DNA of 64,000 nucleotides, taken from NCBI GenBank assembly GCA_025917655.1, contig CP084620.1, positions 2,666,001 to 2,730,000 of the forward strand, given 5' to 3'. The notes beneath the pieces were generated by a model. The model made no database searches. It was not told the origin of the DNA and saw only the letters and a program-made list of their open reading frames with translations. The DNA is from Chlorella sorokiniana. Lineage: Eukaryota > Chlorophyta > Trebouxiophyceae > Chlorellales > Chlorellaceae. Shown one piece after another: positions 55,376 through 64,000 of the stretch; within the stretch, counting starts at the first letter, position 1, and each line of letters starts with the position of its first letter. The position numbers and the translations under genes are program-made.

Positions 55376-55789
55376 GGCCCATTCCCGGCTGCTGACCCTT
55401 GCGGGTTATGGAGAGCTGGAGCGTCGAAGACTACGAATGGAACCCGCATGCGCTGGAGGCAAGGCCATTGGGCACCGCACCGCCCGTGAACGCCGTGCAC
55501 CCTCCACCCGGCGCCCAGAGGCATGTCCCGCCCATCCACCAGGTGTGCTCGCGCACAAACCGCGCTAGCAGCCATGGCAGCAGCGCACACTGCCGCGGCC
55601 CGCTCAGCCCCCGCCAGGTTTCCCGTGGCGGCAAGCTCAGCCGCCGCTGCGTCTCCCTGTGGGTGCCCTCCCCACAGCTGGGTTGGGCCTGATGTTTGCA
55701 GGTCTACATACCTGCAGGCTGGCACAACGAGCAGCCTTGCGTGTTGATCTAGCCTCAGCTCCGTTGCTGCGTGTGCTGCATCCCTGCAG

Positions 55790-58700
55790 GCCTCGCAGCA
55801 CTCGCCCGCCGCCACGACCACTGAGCTGAGTGGCGGCAGCGGCAGCCCCAGGGCTGGCAACGGCGGAGGGAGGGCGGCGCGTCGCAAGGGCGCCCGCGCC
55901 GCCGCGCCCGTCTGCCAGGTCGAGGGCTGCGGCGCGAGCATGGAGGGCATGCCCGCCTTCAACCGCATGCAGCGCATCTGCCCGCTCCACGCCCGTGCCC
56001 TCGCCGTCACCGACGCCAGCGGCCGCACGCTGCGCTTCTGCCAGCAGGCAAGCTCGTGCTGCCATGCTGGCGGCGCCGTGCTGGCGGCACTCGCGCCCGC
56101 CCCGCCCCCAAAGGGGTGCCGGAGGTGCACCCGCCTGCGCCCACCCAGCGCCCCGCTCCTCCCAACCTGCAGTGCACCCGCATGCACCCTCTCAGCGAGT
56201 TTGAAGGGATGAAGCGCAGCTGCGTGGCGGCGTTGCAGCGCCGAGCCGAGCGGAAGAGGGCACAGCAGGCGGAGCGACGGCTCGAAGCGCACGTGGATGC
56301 CGCGGCGGGCAAGGGCGCCCGCCGCCGCGCCGCTCAAGCCAGCGCTGCAGCCAGGGCACGGGACGGCCCCGACGGCGGCTCTGGCGGCAGCCAGACCAGC
56401 AGCGGCGGCGGCGGGAGCGGCGGCGGCGGTGGCAACTGGCACAGCGGGGGCGATGGCAGCGGCAGTACACACCCCGGCAGCAGCCCGTACCTGCACGCCA
56501 TCAGCCCACCCGCAGACCCGCTGCAGCAGTGGCAGGCGCCCTCCCGATTGTGCCCCCAGGGGCTTTGCAGCTGCGCAGCAGCAGCCGCCGCTGTCGCAGG
56601 CTGGCTCCGCTGCCCTGCCGCCCACGCTGCCGCTGCACCAGGAGCGGCTGTGGGGTAACAGCACAAACATGCCGATGCTGCCCGACTTGACGGCGTCGGC
56701 GGTGTTTCAGGATCTGCAGATGCCCTCCGGCATGGTTCCTGTGCAGCCGCAGCATGTGCCCTCCGGCATGGTTCCTGTGCAGCCGCCAGGCGTGCCTCAG
56801 CTGCAGCAGCAGGCAGTGCCCTCCTGGCTGCCGCAACGGGACCTGCTGTCCCCAGCCAACCTGCCTGCCCTCAGGGCGGCGGACGCCGCTGCCACGCGGC
56901 AGCTGCGCGCCCCTCCGGGCGCCGCCCCAGCCAGCGCAGCGCTGCAGCCGCACGTGCGCCCTGCGTCGCTGGACGGCACAGCTGCCGGGCGGCTGCAGGA
57001 CGCATTGTTGCGGGACGGTCCCGCGATGCCGACGCTGAGTCAGGAGGAGCTGGACCTGCTGCTGGTGGGTGCCTGGCATCAGCCGGGATGCGTCTGACTT
57101 GCTGGCACAACGGCTGCCTGCACTGGATGTGTGTCCACGTGCAGCGGCTCGACCATCCACTGCGCCTACCCCCTGCCTCCCCCCCACACACTCCCCACCC
57201 ACCCAGAGCCTGGATCCTGACCACATGGCGGCAGCCCTGCTGGCACGCACCGACGCCGCCGCAGGCGTGACCCCCACGGGCGAGCTGCCGCCGGGCTTGC
57301 CCCTCCGCAGCATGCCTGTCAGCAGCAGCGCCGCCACGCTGGCCGGCGGCTGGTCCCCTGCGCAGCCGCAGCAGCGGGGGCTGCTGGGGCTGGTGCTTTC
57401 GGAGCCGGGCGGGGCCGGGCGCAGCCACAGCCGCTGCCGCAGCTTGCGGCGTGGCCGGCAGCGGGCGCAGCCGCAGCGGCGCTGGCCGCGCAGGCGGCGC
57501 CGCCTGCGGCGGTGGTGGGCGGCGCGAAGCAGGAGCTGTTTGCTGTGCGCGTCTCGCTCAAGGCAAGCGGGGTGCACCTGCGCAGCGGGCAAGGCAGCCG
57601 CGCCATCCTGCCTCCCTGCTGCTCACCCTGCAAGCCTCGCTGTGCCTGCCTCAGTGTGGGGATCCCCTGCACCTTGGCTGTCATCACCGCACTGCAATCG
57701 AACTAGACAGTCCTCCGTACCCCACCCCACCCCCTTTGCCCCCTTTCCCTCCTGTTCAGCATCCTGCTCTTCCGTCTGTTCTCACAACTGTTCTGACAAC
57801 CCACCCATCCCTCACCACCCACCCCCACACCCACAGCACTTGGTCAGCTTGTATCAACCTCACAGTGCCTCACCGTCGCTCCTCCCTCGCCCCCACACTT
57901 TCTTGTACTGCAGATGTACGGCCTGACGCCCGAGCAGCTGCCGCCCGGGCTGCGGCAGGAGCTGAAGGCGGCCCTGGTGGCGGCGCCCACGGTGCTGTCC
58001 AGCGCGCTGCGCGCGGGGTGCACCCACCTCACGCTGCGCCTGCTGTGCACCGCGGCCGAGGCGGCGGCGATGCGGCGGCCCGGCGCCGCCGCCGCGGCCC
58101 TCGCGCGGCTGGCCAGCAGCTGGGAGCGAGCCGGCGCTGAGGGCCGGTGGCGCCTGCCGAGAGGCCTGCCGCTGCTGCGGGCGGCCCTCCTCCTTGGGGA
58201 GGAGGGTGGCAGCGCCGCGCTGCTGCTGGCGCCGGTGCGCGGCGGCCGCCTGGTGGCAGGCGCCGCCGCGGTCTTCGCTGCCAGCCTGGGCGTGGCAGCT
58301 GCGCGGCAGCTGCAGCTGTCCCTGGACGCCACCGCTCCCCCGCCACCACCCTGGCAGCCTGCGCCGGCAGCTTCCTGCTGCGCTGCCCCGACCTGGCCGC
58401 TCTGCTGGCCGGAGGCGACGCCCGCGCGCTTCATTGCCGCAGCGCCGTCCGCCACGAGGCTGTCGCGCTGCTGCTGCCCGGCATGCACGCTGAACCAGGG
58501 GCCGAGGCAGGCGCCGGCAGCAGTGCGGCGACGGCCGCAGGCAGCGAAGGCACAGGGGAAGGCGAGCCGGGCAGAAGCGAGGCAGGCGGGCAGGCATCTT
58601 CATTTGGCAGCAGCAGGGCAGGCAGGCAGGCATTTGGCAGCAGCGATGAGAAAGACGAGGAGGAGGCAGGCGGCGGCGAGGAGGGGGAGCTGCGCCAGCT

Positions 58701-60049
58701 GGCACTGGCCAGCCAGGTGGCGGCGCGGGTGCCGGCCGCCGCCGCCCGCTGGGGCCTGTATGAGTTTGAGCTGGCGGCAGGTGACTGCCGCCTGCTGCAG
58801 CATGCCCCGCCGCGCTCCTGTTGCCACCCTGGTGGCAGGCGGGGCCGCTGCGTCGGCCCTGACATCTGCCCTGGAGCGCCAGCCGTGCACGGCGGCACTC
58901 GCCCGCTGCTGGGCACCCTGCACCCCCAAGCGCTGTGCACACGCGTGGCATCTATTACGAGGCCGGTAATTTCGCTCTTTTGGTCCATCCCCTTTTGCAA
59001 CTACAGGCCCCTGGCTGGGAGAGGCTGTGCCCTGCCTGGTGCTGCCCGAGGAGCTGGCGGCGGCTGCGGCGGAGCTGCGGCAGCTGCCGGCGGGGGCAGC
59101 TTCCGCGCGGACGTGCTGCGGCTGGTGGCGCTGGTGCTGGAGTACCTGGAAGCTGAGAGGGAAGCTGTGGCAATCACGGCGGGCCCGGCCCGCCTGGCGG
59201 CCTTTGCGGCGGCGTACCCGCCCGGAGCCGTGTCGCGGGTGGCGGCCGCGGCGCGCTGGCTTGCCGCGCTGTGCGTGCGATGCCGTTGGCCCGCGCTGCT
59301 GCGCGCCAGCTGCTGCCGGCGGCAGCCGCAGGCAGCGACGCGGCGGCGGCGGCCGCCGCCATGGACGCAGCGCTGGCCCCGCTGGGGCTGCTGGCGCGGC
59401 GGCTGCCGCCGGCAGCGCCCGCTGCTGGCCGCGCTGAACGACTGGGCGGTCGCGGGCGGCCACACCTGGGGGCCGACGGCGGCGAGGAGGGAGACGGCAG
59501 CCTCACGCCGCTGCACCTGGCGGCGGCCCTGGGCCCCAGCCTCGCCCGGAGGCCGCCGCCGCTCTCGTGGCGGCCTTGGGCCGCGAGGAGGCAGCCGAAG
59601 ACTGGGGCAGCGCCCGCGCCGGCGGCTGGACGCCGCAGCGGGTGGCCGCCGCGGCGGGCTGCGCCGCGCTGCTGCGCCTGCTGGGCCCCGGGCGACGGCG
59701 TTGGAGGCCGACGTCTGTGCCGCGGGCACCTCGGCGGCGGCAGGGGCTGCCGCGCGGCGGCGCCTGCTCTGCGGGAGGAGCAGGGGGAGGAGGGGGAGCT
59801 GCCCCTCAAGCCCTGGAAGAAGGAGCAGCCGCTGACGAGGAGGCGGAGCGGCTGGCGGCGGCGGCGGCGGGCGCCGGCGGCAAGAAGGCGGGCGCGGCCG
59901 CCGGCCGCCTGCCCATCACGGCGGCGGAGCTGGAGGCGTGGCAGCGCCGCCCCATGCACCCGGGAGTCCTGCTGGCAGTGGGGGCGGCGGCTGTGCTGAT
60001 CTCACTGGGCTTGGCTGCAGCGCTGCGGGTCGGGCTGTACGACGAGTAG
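55790..60049 (+). CDS. SBP-box transcription factor with ankyrin-like region and C-terminal membrane helix
   Basis: An exon from 55790 carries the SBP domain. Finger one is CQVEGC, sixteen residues, then CPLH. Finger two is CQQC, TRMH, eleven residues, then C in KRSC, followed by the basic stretch LQRRAERKR. All zinc ligands are present. A GC-AG intron (56048-56172) splits CQQ from CTRMH. A Gly/Ser/Gln-rich middle holds a duplicated PSGMVPVQP segment (about 56726 and 56759). The conserved large-SPL region follows: KQELFAVRVSLK, then MYGLTPEQLPPGLRQELKAA and SALRAGCTHLTLRLLC, later DGSLTPLHLAAALGP and GGWTPQRVAAAAG (ankyrin-like). The end is HPGVLLAVGAAAVLISLGLA before the stop at 60049. The layout matches plant SPL1/SPL12/SPL7 and Chlamydomonas CRR1 relatives. 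A 5' exon with the start codon was not placed. One frame change lies at GGGG 56559-56562. Confidence 0.85.
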
Positions 60050-61306
60050 AGTAGCGACTGCCCTGGGGCCCCTCTCCCGGCGGCACGCCTGTGTGGCTTG
60101 CATGCGCTAGCGCGGGTTTCGGCTGGCGATGGCTTGGGCGCCGCCGCCTGCGGCGATGCAAGCAAGGGCCCAGGCCTGCGCCCTGGTGTTGTCTGACATG
60201 TTTCCCTCTGCCATTCTGTTGTCTGGTTTGCCCCGAGCGCTGCAGAGGTTGGCTCAGCCGCTGAATGAGTCATGCCGACCCTCGCACTTTCCCTGTGCTC
60301 TTTCATTCCGCTGTGTTCTCCTTTCCCTTCTGGTCTCTGTTTTCCGTTCATCCTGCCGTTGTCAGCTAGGCCGCTTGAACCACCAGCTGTTTTTACCGCC
60401 GTCCCTCAGGCCGCGCACCGCCCTGACTGTATTACTGCCCCTGGGCGCTGCCCCTTCGTGCATTTCGCCGAGATTATGCCCGCAACTCTTTTGCATGGCT
60501 ACAGATGTGTAGCAACAGTGTCCTTCATCACCCTGTGAACCTGTTCATTTTCTCATCAAGGTATGTGCAAGGCGACGAAATCACGGAGATGGTGCCGGGG
60601 TCGGCCAGCAGAGCTGCCAGCCTGCAGGGGCCCCTGCAGTGGCCCTAGGGGCCATGCGTTGCTTGCACAACATTGTGGCGGGCTTGCGGCAACAGATGCC
60701 CACTGATTTAGACCTAACACCTTAGAACATTGGCAAGAGTGGTGGCCTGGCGCCGCAAGCAGAATGCCACACGTGATCATATGTAGCCTTCTAGAACTTA
60801 TGCTGCGTTGTCAAAGCTTGCAGTCGTCCCGACTGAGGTCATTTCTGCACCGGCGTGCGGCAGCTGTCGGCAGCAAAGACGAAAAGTTGAACGCATCTGC
60901 GACAGCCGCCCTGTCCGCACCAGCCCAGGCTTCACTCTCTTTCTTGAATCACACGATATAGCCCAATGACAGAGTTTTGGCCACTGTCAGCGGACAATGT
61001 TTCTGTCACTCGATGTTGGCTCGCGAGCGCAGCCCTCAACCACAGGCAGCAGCTTTGCCCTGCCGATCTGGTCTGCAACCGTTCTTCGCCTGTCTGCTCC
61101 CGAATGTCCCCGTCGCACAGGACAGCGCCGTCGGACAACAGACGCCCGCCGTCCGGTCACCGGGTCAGCCTCCTGTCTTTCCAGCCTGACAGTCGCACGT
61201 ACTTAAAGCGATTGGGATCCCTTAATTACTGCCCCTAGCTCAATTTCTACCTATCGCTTGGTCCTAAGCCCTGGTTAGATTAATCTTCCGCTTGTGATCA
61301 GCAGCC
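60050..61306. other. Intergenic region between two + genes
   Basis: Over 1.2 kb without a supported gene. The first part is the SBP gene 3' UTR. The second half, from about 60700, is less GC-rich and leads to the promoter of the secreted barrel protein. I see no conserved-looking frame, repeat or RNA structure that I could defend. Confidence 0.45.
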
Positions 61307-62387
61307 ATGCCTCTCACCAAGCACATCTTGGCTATGCTGGGCCTACTGGCCGCTTTCGCCGCTTCTGCACATGCAGGCGACCTCCACTACGGCGACGGCA
61401 CTGCCTATTCCGGTGAGGCATGCAGCCTGATGCTGGTTGGTGCTGATGCCACCTTGTGATGGCATTCATCCCTTTCGCGCACTGCCTCTGCCGCTGTCCC
61501 GGCCATAGCCAACAGCCTCGTATCCGCGCCCAATGCTGTATGAAAGGTCGAGCGCTGCTCTGAGTCAGACGCAGGGGCGCCCGGCAGTGCACCCGGCTCA
61601 CCTGTCCCCGCCTGACCCCATCTGCCCTCTGTGCCACCTGTGCTTCCTGCAGGTCCATACGACAAGGACGACACAGGCAAGAACTCCTGCCAGTTTGGGC
61701 GCCTGGAGGACCGCTGGGAGAAGTACTACGCCGCCTTGCCCAGCCAGGTGTTTGACCGTGACAGCGACTGCGGTGAGTGGGCCCTACCTGCCACCTGCTG
61801 GCCAAGGTTGGATGGGTCTGGCCGGCGACGGCGTCATGTATCTGCTGCCTGCCGGCCCTCAACCGGCACCCCGTCCTCTTCTTGTGCTGCAGGCAAATGC
61901 ATCAAGGCGCGTGGCACAGAGGACGACGCGACCGGCAAGTGGGTCACCGTCATGGTGGTGGACGAGTGCGCGTCGTGCGACGGCAACGGCGACATCGATT
62001 TCTCCTCCACGGCGCTCAAAGACATCACGGGATACTCATGGGACCGCAAGCGCATCGAGGTGAGACAAGCCTGGTTTGCTGACGCTGCGCTGCGGCAGGG
62101 CACATCGAGAGGGCCTGCTTCTGTGCCAACTGGCTACGGCTGCTTGCCAATGGAGGGCAGGGCCAGCGCACCTGCGCAACCTGCACTGCACACCTGCTCA
62201 ACGTCCAGCAAGCTGCACACGGCTGGCTTGCAACTCTGTCTCATCCCTTTCCTGTCTGTGGCTGCAGTGGGAGTGGACCAGCTGCGATAGCGAGGACGCG
62301 TCGTCGGACGGCAGCAGCAGCAGCGAGGAGGCGGGGGAGGATGACAGCCGCCGCCGGCTGTCCTTCCGCCGCATGCTGCGCTTGTGA
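61307..62387 (+). CDS. Secreted double-psi beta-barrel protein (expansin/barwin/RlpA-like)
   Basis: Four exons join in phase without breaks: 61307-61412, 61653-61772, 61893-62059 and 62268-62387, giving 170 residues. The start MPLTKHILAMLGLLAAFAAS with AHAG is a signal peptide. The mature part begins DLHYGDGTAYSGPYDKDDTG and KNSCQFGRL. The barrel core is WVTVMVVDECASCDGNGDID, then FSSTALKDITGYSWDRKRIE and WEWTSC. These are the hallmark V-x-V-x-DxCxxC and (I/L)D(L/F)S motifs and the final W-x-x-x-C of DPBB domains as in barwin, plant natriuretic peptides and expansin domain 1. The tail is acidic Ser/Glu-rich and then Arg-rich (RRRLSFRRMLRL). The likely location is outside the cell or in the wall. 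Whether it loosens or binds polysaccharide cannot be told from sequence. Confidence 0.86.
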
Positions 62388-62881
62388 AATCGCACGGGTT
62401 GGGGCCCTGCCCGCCATCATTTCATCTCAGTTGACCTAGTGATGCTCCATGCTGCCTTACCCACGAACTCAACGAATGAAGCTTGCCTTCCCGTTTTTGC
62501 TGACCCCACGACGATGCTTCTACCTGCCATTTGATCCCCAACCCGGGCGCCCCAACCGCCCGATCCGTCATCATTGCTTAGCGTTGACTTGCACCACCAC
62601 AGCATGACTGCCCTTTTCCGGGCGTTCTTGATATCGTGTTCCCATTCTTCCAATAACCTCCCATCCTCTGCCAACTGCTCTGACGCTGCTGGCAACGCAC
62701 CACTGCGCTTCAAGTTGCAGTTCATCCAATGTTACACCCCGCAACTGCGGTCCCAGAAGTGGTCGAGAACAAAGTAAAGTCAGTCGATCAACAGCTGGGG
62801 GTGCTATGATAACAGAACGGCCATAGGCTCGTCCCTTCTCCCCCTGGGTGCTGCACCTGAGCTGAAGTTGGCAGCCCGGCG
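62388..62881. other. Convergent spacer with 3' UTRs
   Basis: It separates the secreted barrel gene from the Gln/Ala-rich gene. TTACA at 62732-62736 is TGTAA for the - strand gene, 146 bases beyond its stop. No gene is supported. Confidence 0.5.
62732..62736 (-). terminator. TGTAA polyadenylation motif of the Gln/Ala-rich gene
   Basis: TGTAA on the - strand, 146 bases beyond the stop codon at 62882. Confidence 0.45.
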
Positions 62882-63979
62882 TCACCGCAGCTGAAGGCTG
62901 AGCAGGAGCTGCTGCGCTTCTGAGAAGCGGGCCTGCATGCCAGCGATGAGCTCTGCTGTTGTGCTTCCCTTGCTCGGCAGCTGCACCGCCTGCCCGTCCG
63001 GCACAGCAGGGGGACGGCCGCGGGCGGTGCTGCCAGCACTGCTGCCTGCTGCGCGGTGGCCAAGGGTGCATGCCCTTGACCGATGCTTGGCGCACGCTGC
63101 GGGGGCGGCCGGCGGAGCACATGGCAAGCTTGCTGTGCCCACTTGCCCAGGAGCCTTCTCAACGAGCGGGCTGAGCCGCAGCAGCCTGTCGGCTGGTGCT
63201 TGCTGTGCTGGATGCCCAGCCCAAGGCCCCACCCAAGAATGAGTCGTGGCAGCCGACAGCCAAGCGGCGTATGCCCCAGGCTTTGCTGGTTGCTTGATTG
63301 GCACGGGTGCGCGCACCGCTGGTGGCATGACTTCTGGGAAGGCTGGGCCAGGCTGGGCAAACGGCTGGACCATAGGCTGTGCCAAGCTGGCGCTGGCGCT
63401 GTCAGAGGCAGGCGCCGCCCAGCCTGGTGCGGACAGAAGCCCGAGATGTTCGGCAGCCAGCTGCAGCGGCGGCTGAGCCGGCGGCCGCAGCTCGCGGCCG
63501 GCCTCCAGGAAGCGCACCCTGCCCTCCAGCACTATCAGCCTGGCCCTCAGGTGTTCCTGCGCCTGAACGGCCTCCTGCCTGGCTGCCGCAGCCGCCTCCT
63601 GCACGTGGCCCAGCTGCAGCTGCAGCTGAGACAGCAGCTGCGGCTGCTGGTCGCCGCTGCGGCACTGCTCCTGCACCGCCGCTCCTGGCTGGGGCTGGTG
63701 CAGCTGCATCTGGCAAGCGTCGCTGGGTGCCGCAGCAACAGCACATGCGGCCGGGCCTGCACTGACCGTCTGTCGCTGCCGCTGCTCTGGAGGCAGCGGG
63801 TCGTGTTGCAGCCCCTGCTGCCACTGCTCCGCCAGCGGCTCCTGCAACGACTGCGTGACAGCAGCTGCCTGCCATGCAACCTGCCCGCCAGCCCCCAGGC
63901 GCCAACACCTGCGGGGGCATGCTGCTGCTGCTGCGGCTGCTGCTGCACATCTGGCGGGAGCACGGTGCGACCTGCACAT
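62882..63979 (-). CDS. Gln/Ala-rich protein with coiled coil, probably partial at right edge
   Basis: One open frame of 365 codons reaches almost to the window edge. The ATG at 63979 is a possible start, but ATGTGCAG followed by GTC could equally be an intron acceptor, so the gene may continue beyond 64000. A coiled-coil segment is visible: QLLSQLQLQLGHVQEAAAAA, then RQEAVQAQEHLRARLIVLEG and RVRFLEAGRELR. The centre is Pro/Ala-rich, and the C-terminus forms another helix, TTAELIAGMQARFSEAQQLL ending LSLQLR at the stop at 62882. Low-complexity Gln/Ala stretches flank the coils. This resembles C-terminal regions of algal transcriptional or scaffold proteins; no domain is recognisable. Confidence 0.6.
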   Translation of the reverse strand: MCRSHRAPARCAAAAAAAAACPRRCWRLGAGGQVAWQAAAVTQSLQEPLAEQWQQGLQHDPLPPEQRQRQTVSAGPAACAVAAAPSDACQMQLHQPQPGAAVQEQCRSGDQQPQLLSQLQLQLGHVQEAAAAARQEAVQAQEHLRARLIVLEGRVRFLEAGRELRPPAQPPLQLAAEHLGLLSAPGWAAPASDSASASLAQPMVQPFAQPGPAFPEVMPPAVRAPVPIKQPAKPGAYAAWLSAATTHSWVGPWAGHPAQQAPADRLLRLSPLVEKAPGQVGTASLPCAPPAAPAACAKHRSRACTLGHRAAGSSAGSTARGRPPAVPDGQAVQLPSKGSTTAELIAGMQARFSEAQQLLLSLQLR

Positions 63980-64000
63980 CCCGCCTGTGAGCGAGCAGAG

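Noticed and set aside
55339-56670. 443-codon - strand open frame opposite the SBP exon
   Set aside because: It is the antisense shadow of the SBP domain, whose zinc ligands are complete on the + strand.
57844-58951. Long - strand frames opposite the C-terminal half of the SBP gene
   Set aside because: Ala/Arg/Gly-rich shadows of the conserved + strand region (PEQLPPGLRQELKAA and following).
5290-60049. A copper-response gene cluster (SCO-like gene plus SBP factor)
   Set aside because: The two genes are 48 kb apart with unrelated genes between, the SCO-like protein lacks copper ligands, and the SBP subtype is undetermined. Their co-occurrence is probably chance.
1-64000. Mobile elements, retroelement or virus-like genes, CRISPR arrays, rRNA or tRNA genes
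   Set aside because: I looked for reverse transcriptase, transposase, capsid and integrase motifs, long terminal or inverted repeats, regularly spaced repeats and tRNA-like arms, and saw none that I could support.

Overview
The window is nuclear DNA of a GC-rich unicellular green alga, most likely a trebouxiophyte of the Chlorella/Micractinium type. This is inferred from very high GC, compact genes with many short exons, frequent GC-AG as well as GT-AG introns, (CA)n/(GT)n tracts in introns, TGTAA polyadenylation motifs, and plant-lineage families: an SBP-box factor, an SPD1/Ycf45-like ATPase, an HCC2-like SCO protein and a plastid TPR protein. I found no transposon, virus-like element, CRISPR array or rRNA gene, and no tRNA I could support.

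Layout. 1-323: 3' end of an unidentified + gene. 756-4348 (-): coiled-coil protein. 4599-4778 (-): exon of a small one-helix membrane protein. 5290-7526 (+): SCO/HCC2-like protein without copper ligands, a complete seven-exon model. 7736-9818 (-): AlkD-like DNA alkylation-repair protein. 10114-12839 (+): secreted GH43-like glycoside hydrolase. 14300-18593 (-): membrane-anchored protein kinase. 19.1-19.8 kb: two weak gene fragments. 19932-28787 (+): ABCA half-transporter. 29317-31005 (+): membrane protein of unknown function. 31731-33282 (-): PHOSPHO-type HAD phosphatase. 33745-34834 (+): F-box protein with a CHORD-like zinc module. 35155-36357 (-): plastid TPR protein. 36597-38350 (-): ankyrin-repeat protein. 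39279-41103 (-): GINS subunit PSF3. 41320-42154 (-): RNA polymerase III subunit RPC9. 42679-52714 (-): SPD1/Ycf45-like AAA ATPase, with a complete ABCB half-transporter (44188-48468, +) inside one of its introns. 53273-54899 (-): multi-pass membrane protein. 55790-60049 (+): SBP-box transcription factor with ankyrin region and C-terminal membrane helix. 61307-62387 (+): secreted double-psi beta-barrel protein. 62882-63979 (-): Gln/Ala-rich protein reaching towards the right edge.

The genes are ordinary single-copy housekeeping, organelle, transport and regulatory genes; there is no operon-like functional cluster. Two features stand out. One is the opposite-strand gene nested in a 5.1-kb intron, whose two splice sites and reading phase fit. 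The other is a recurring pattern in which otherwise well-conserved genes change frame by one base, usually at a short C or G run. The second looks like residual assembly error rather than gene decay, and it means several protein models below can only be followed in pieces.
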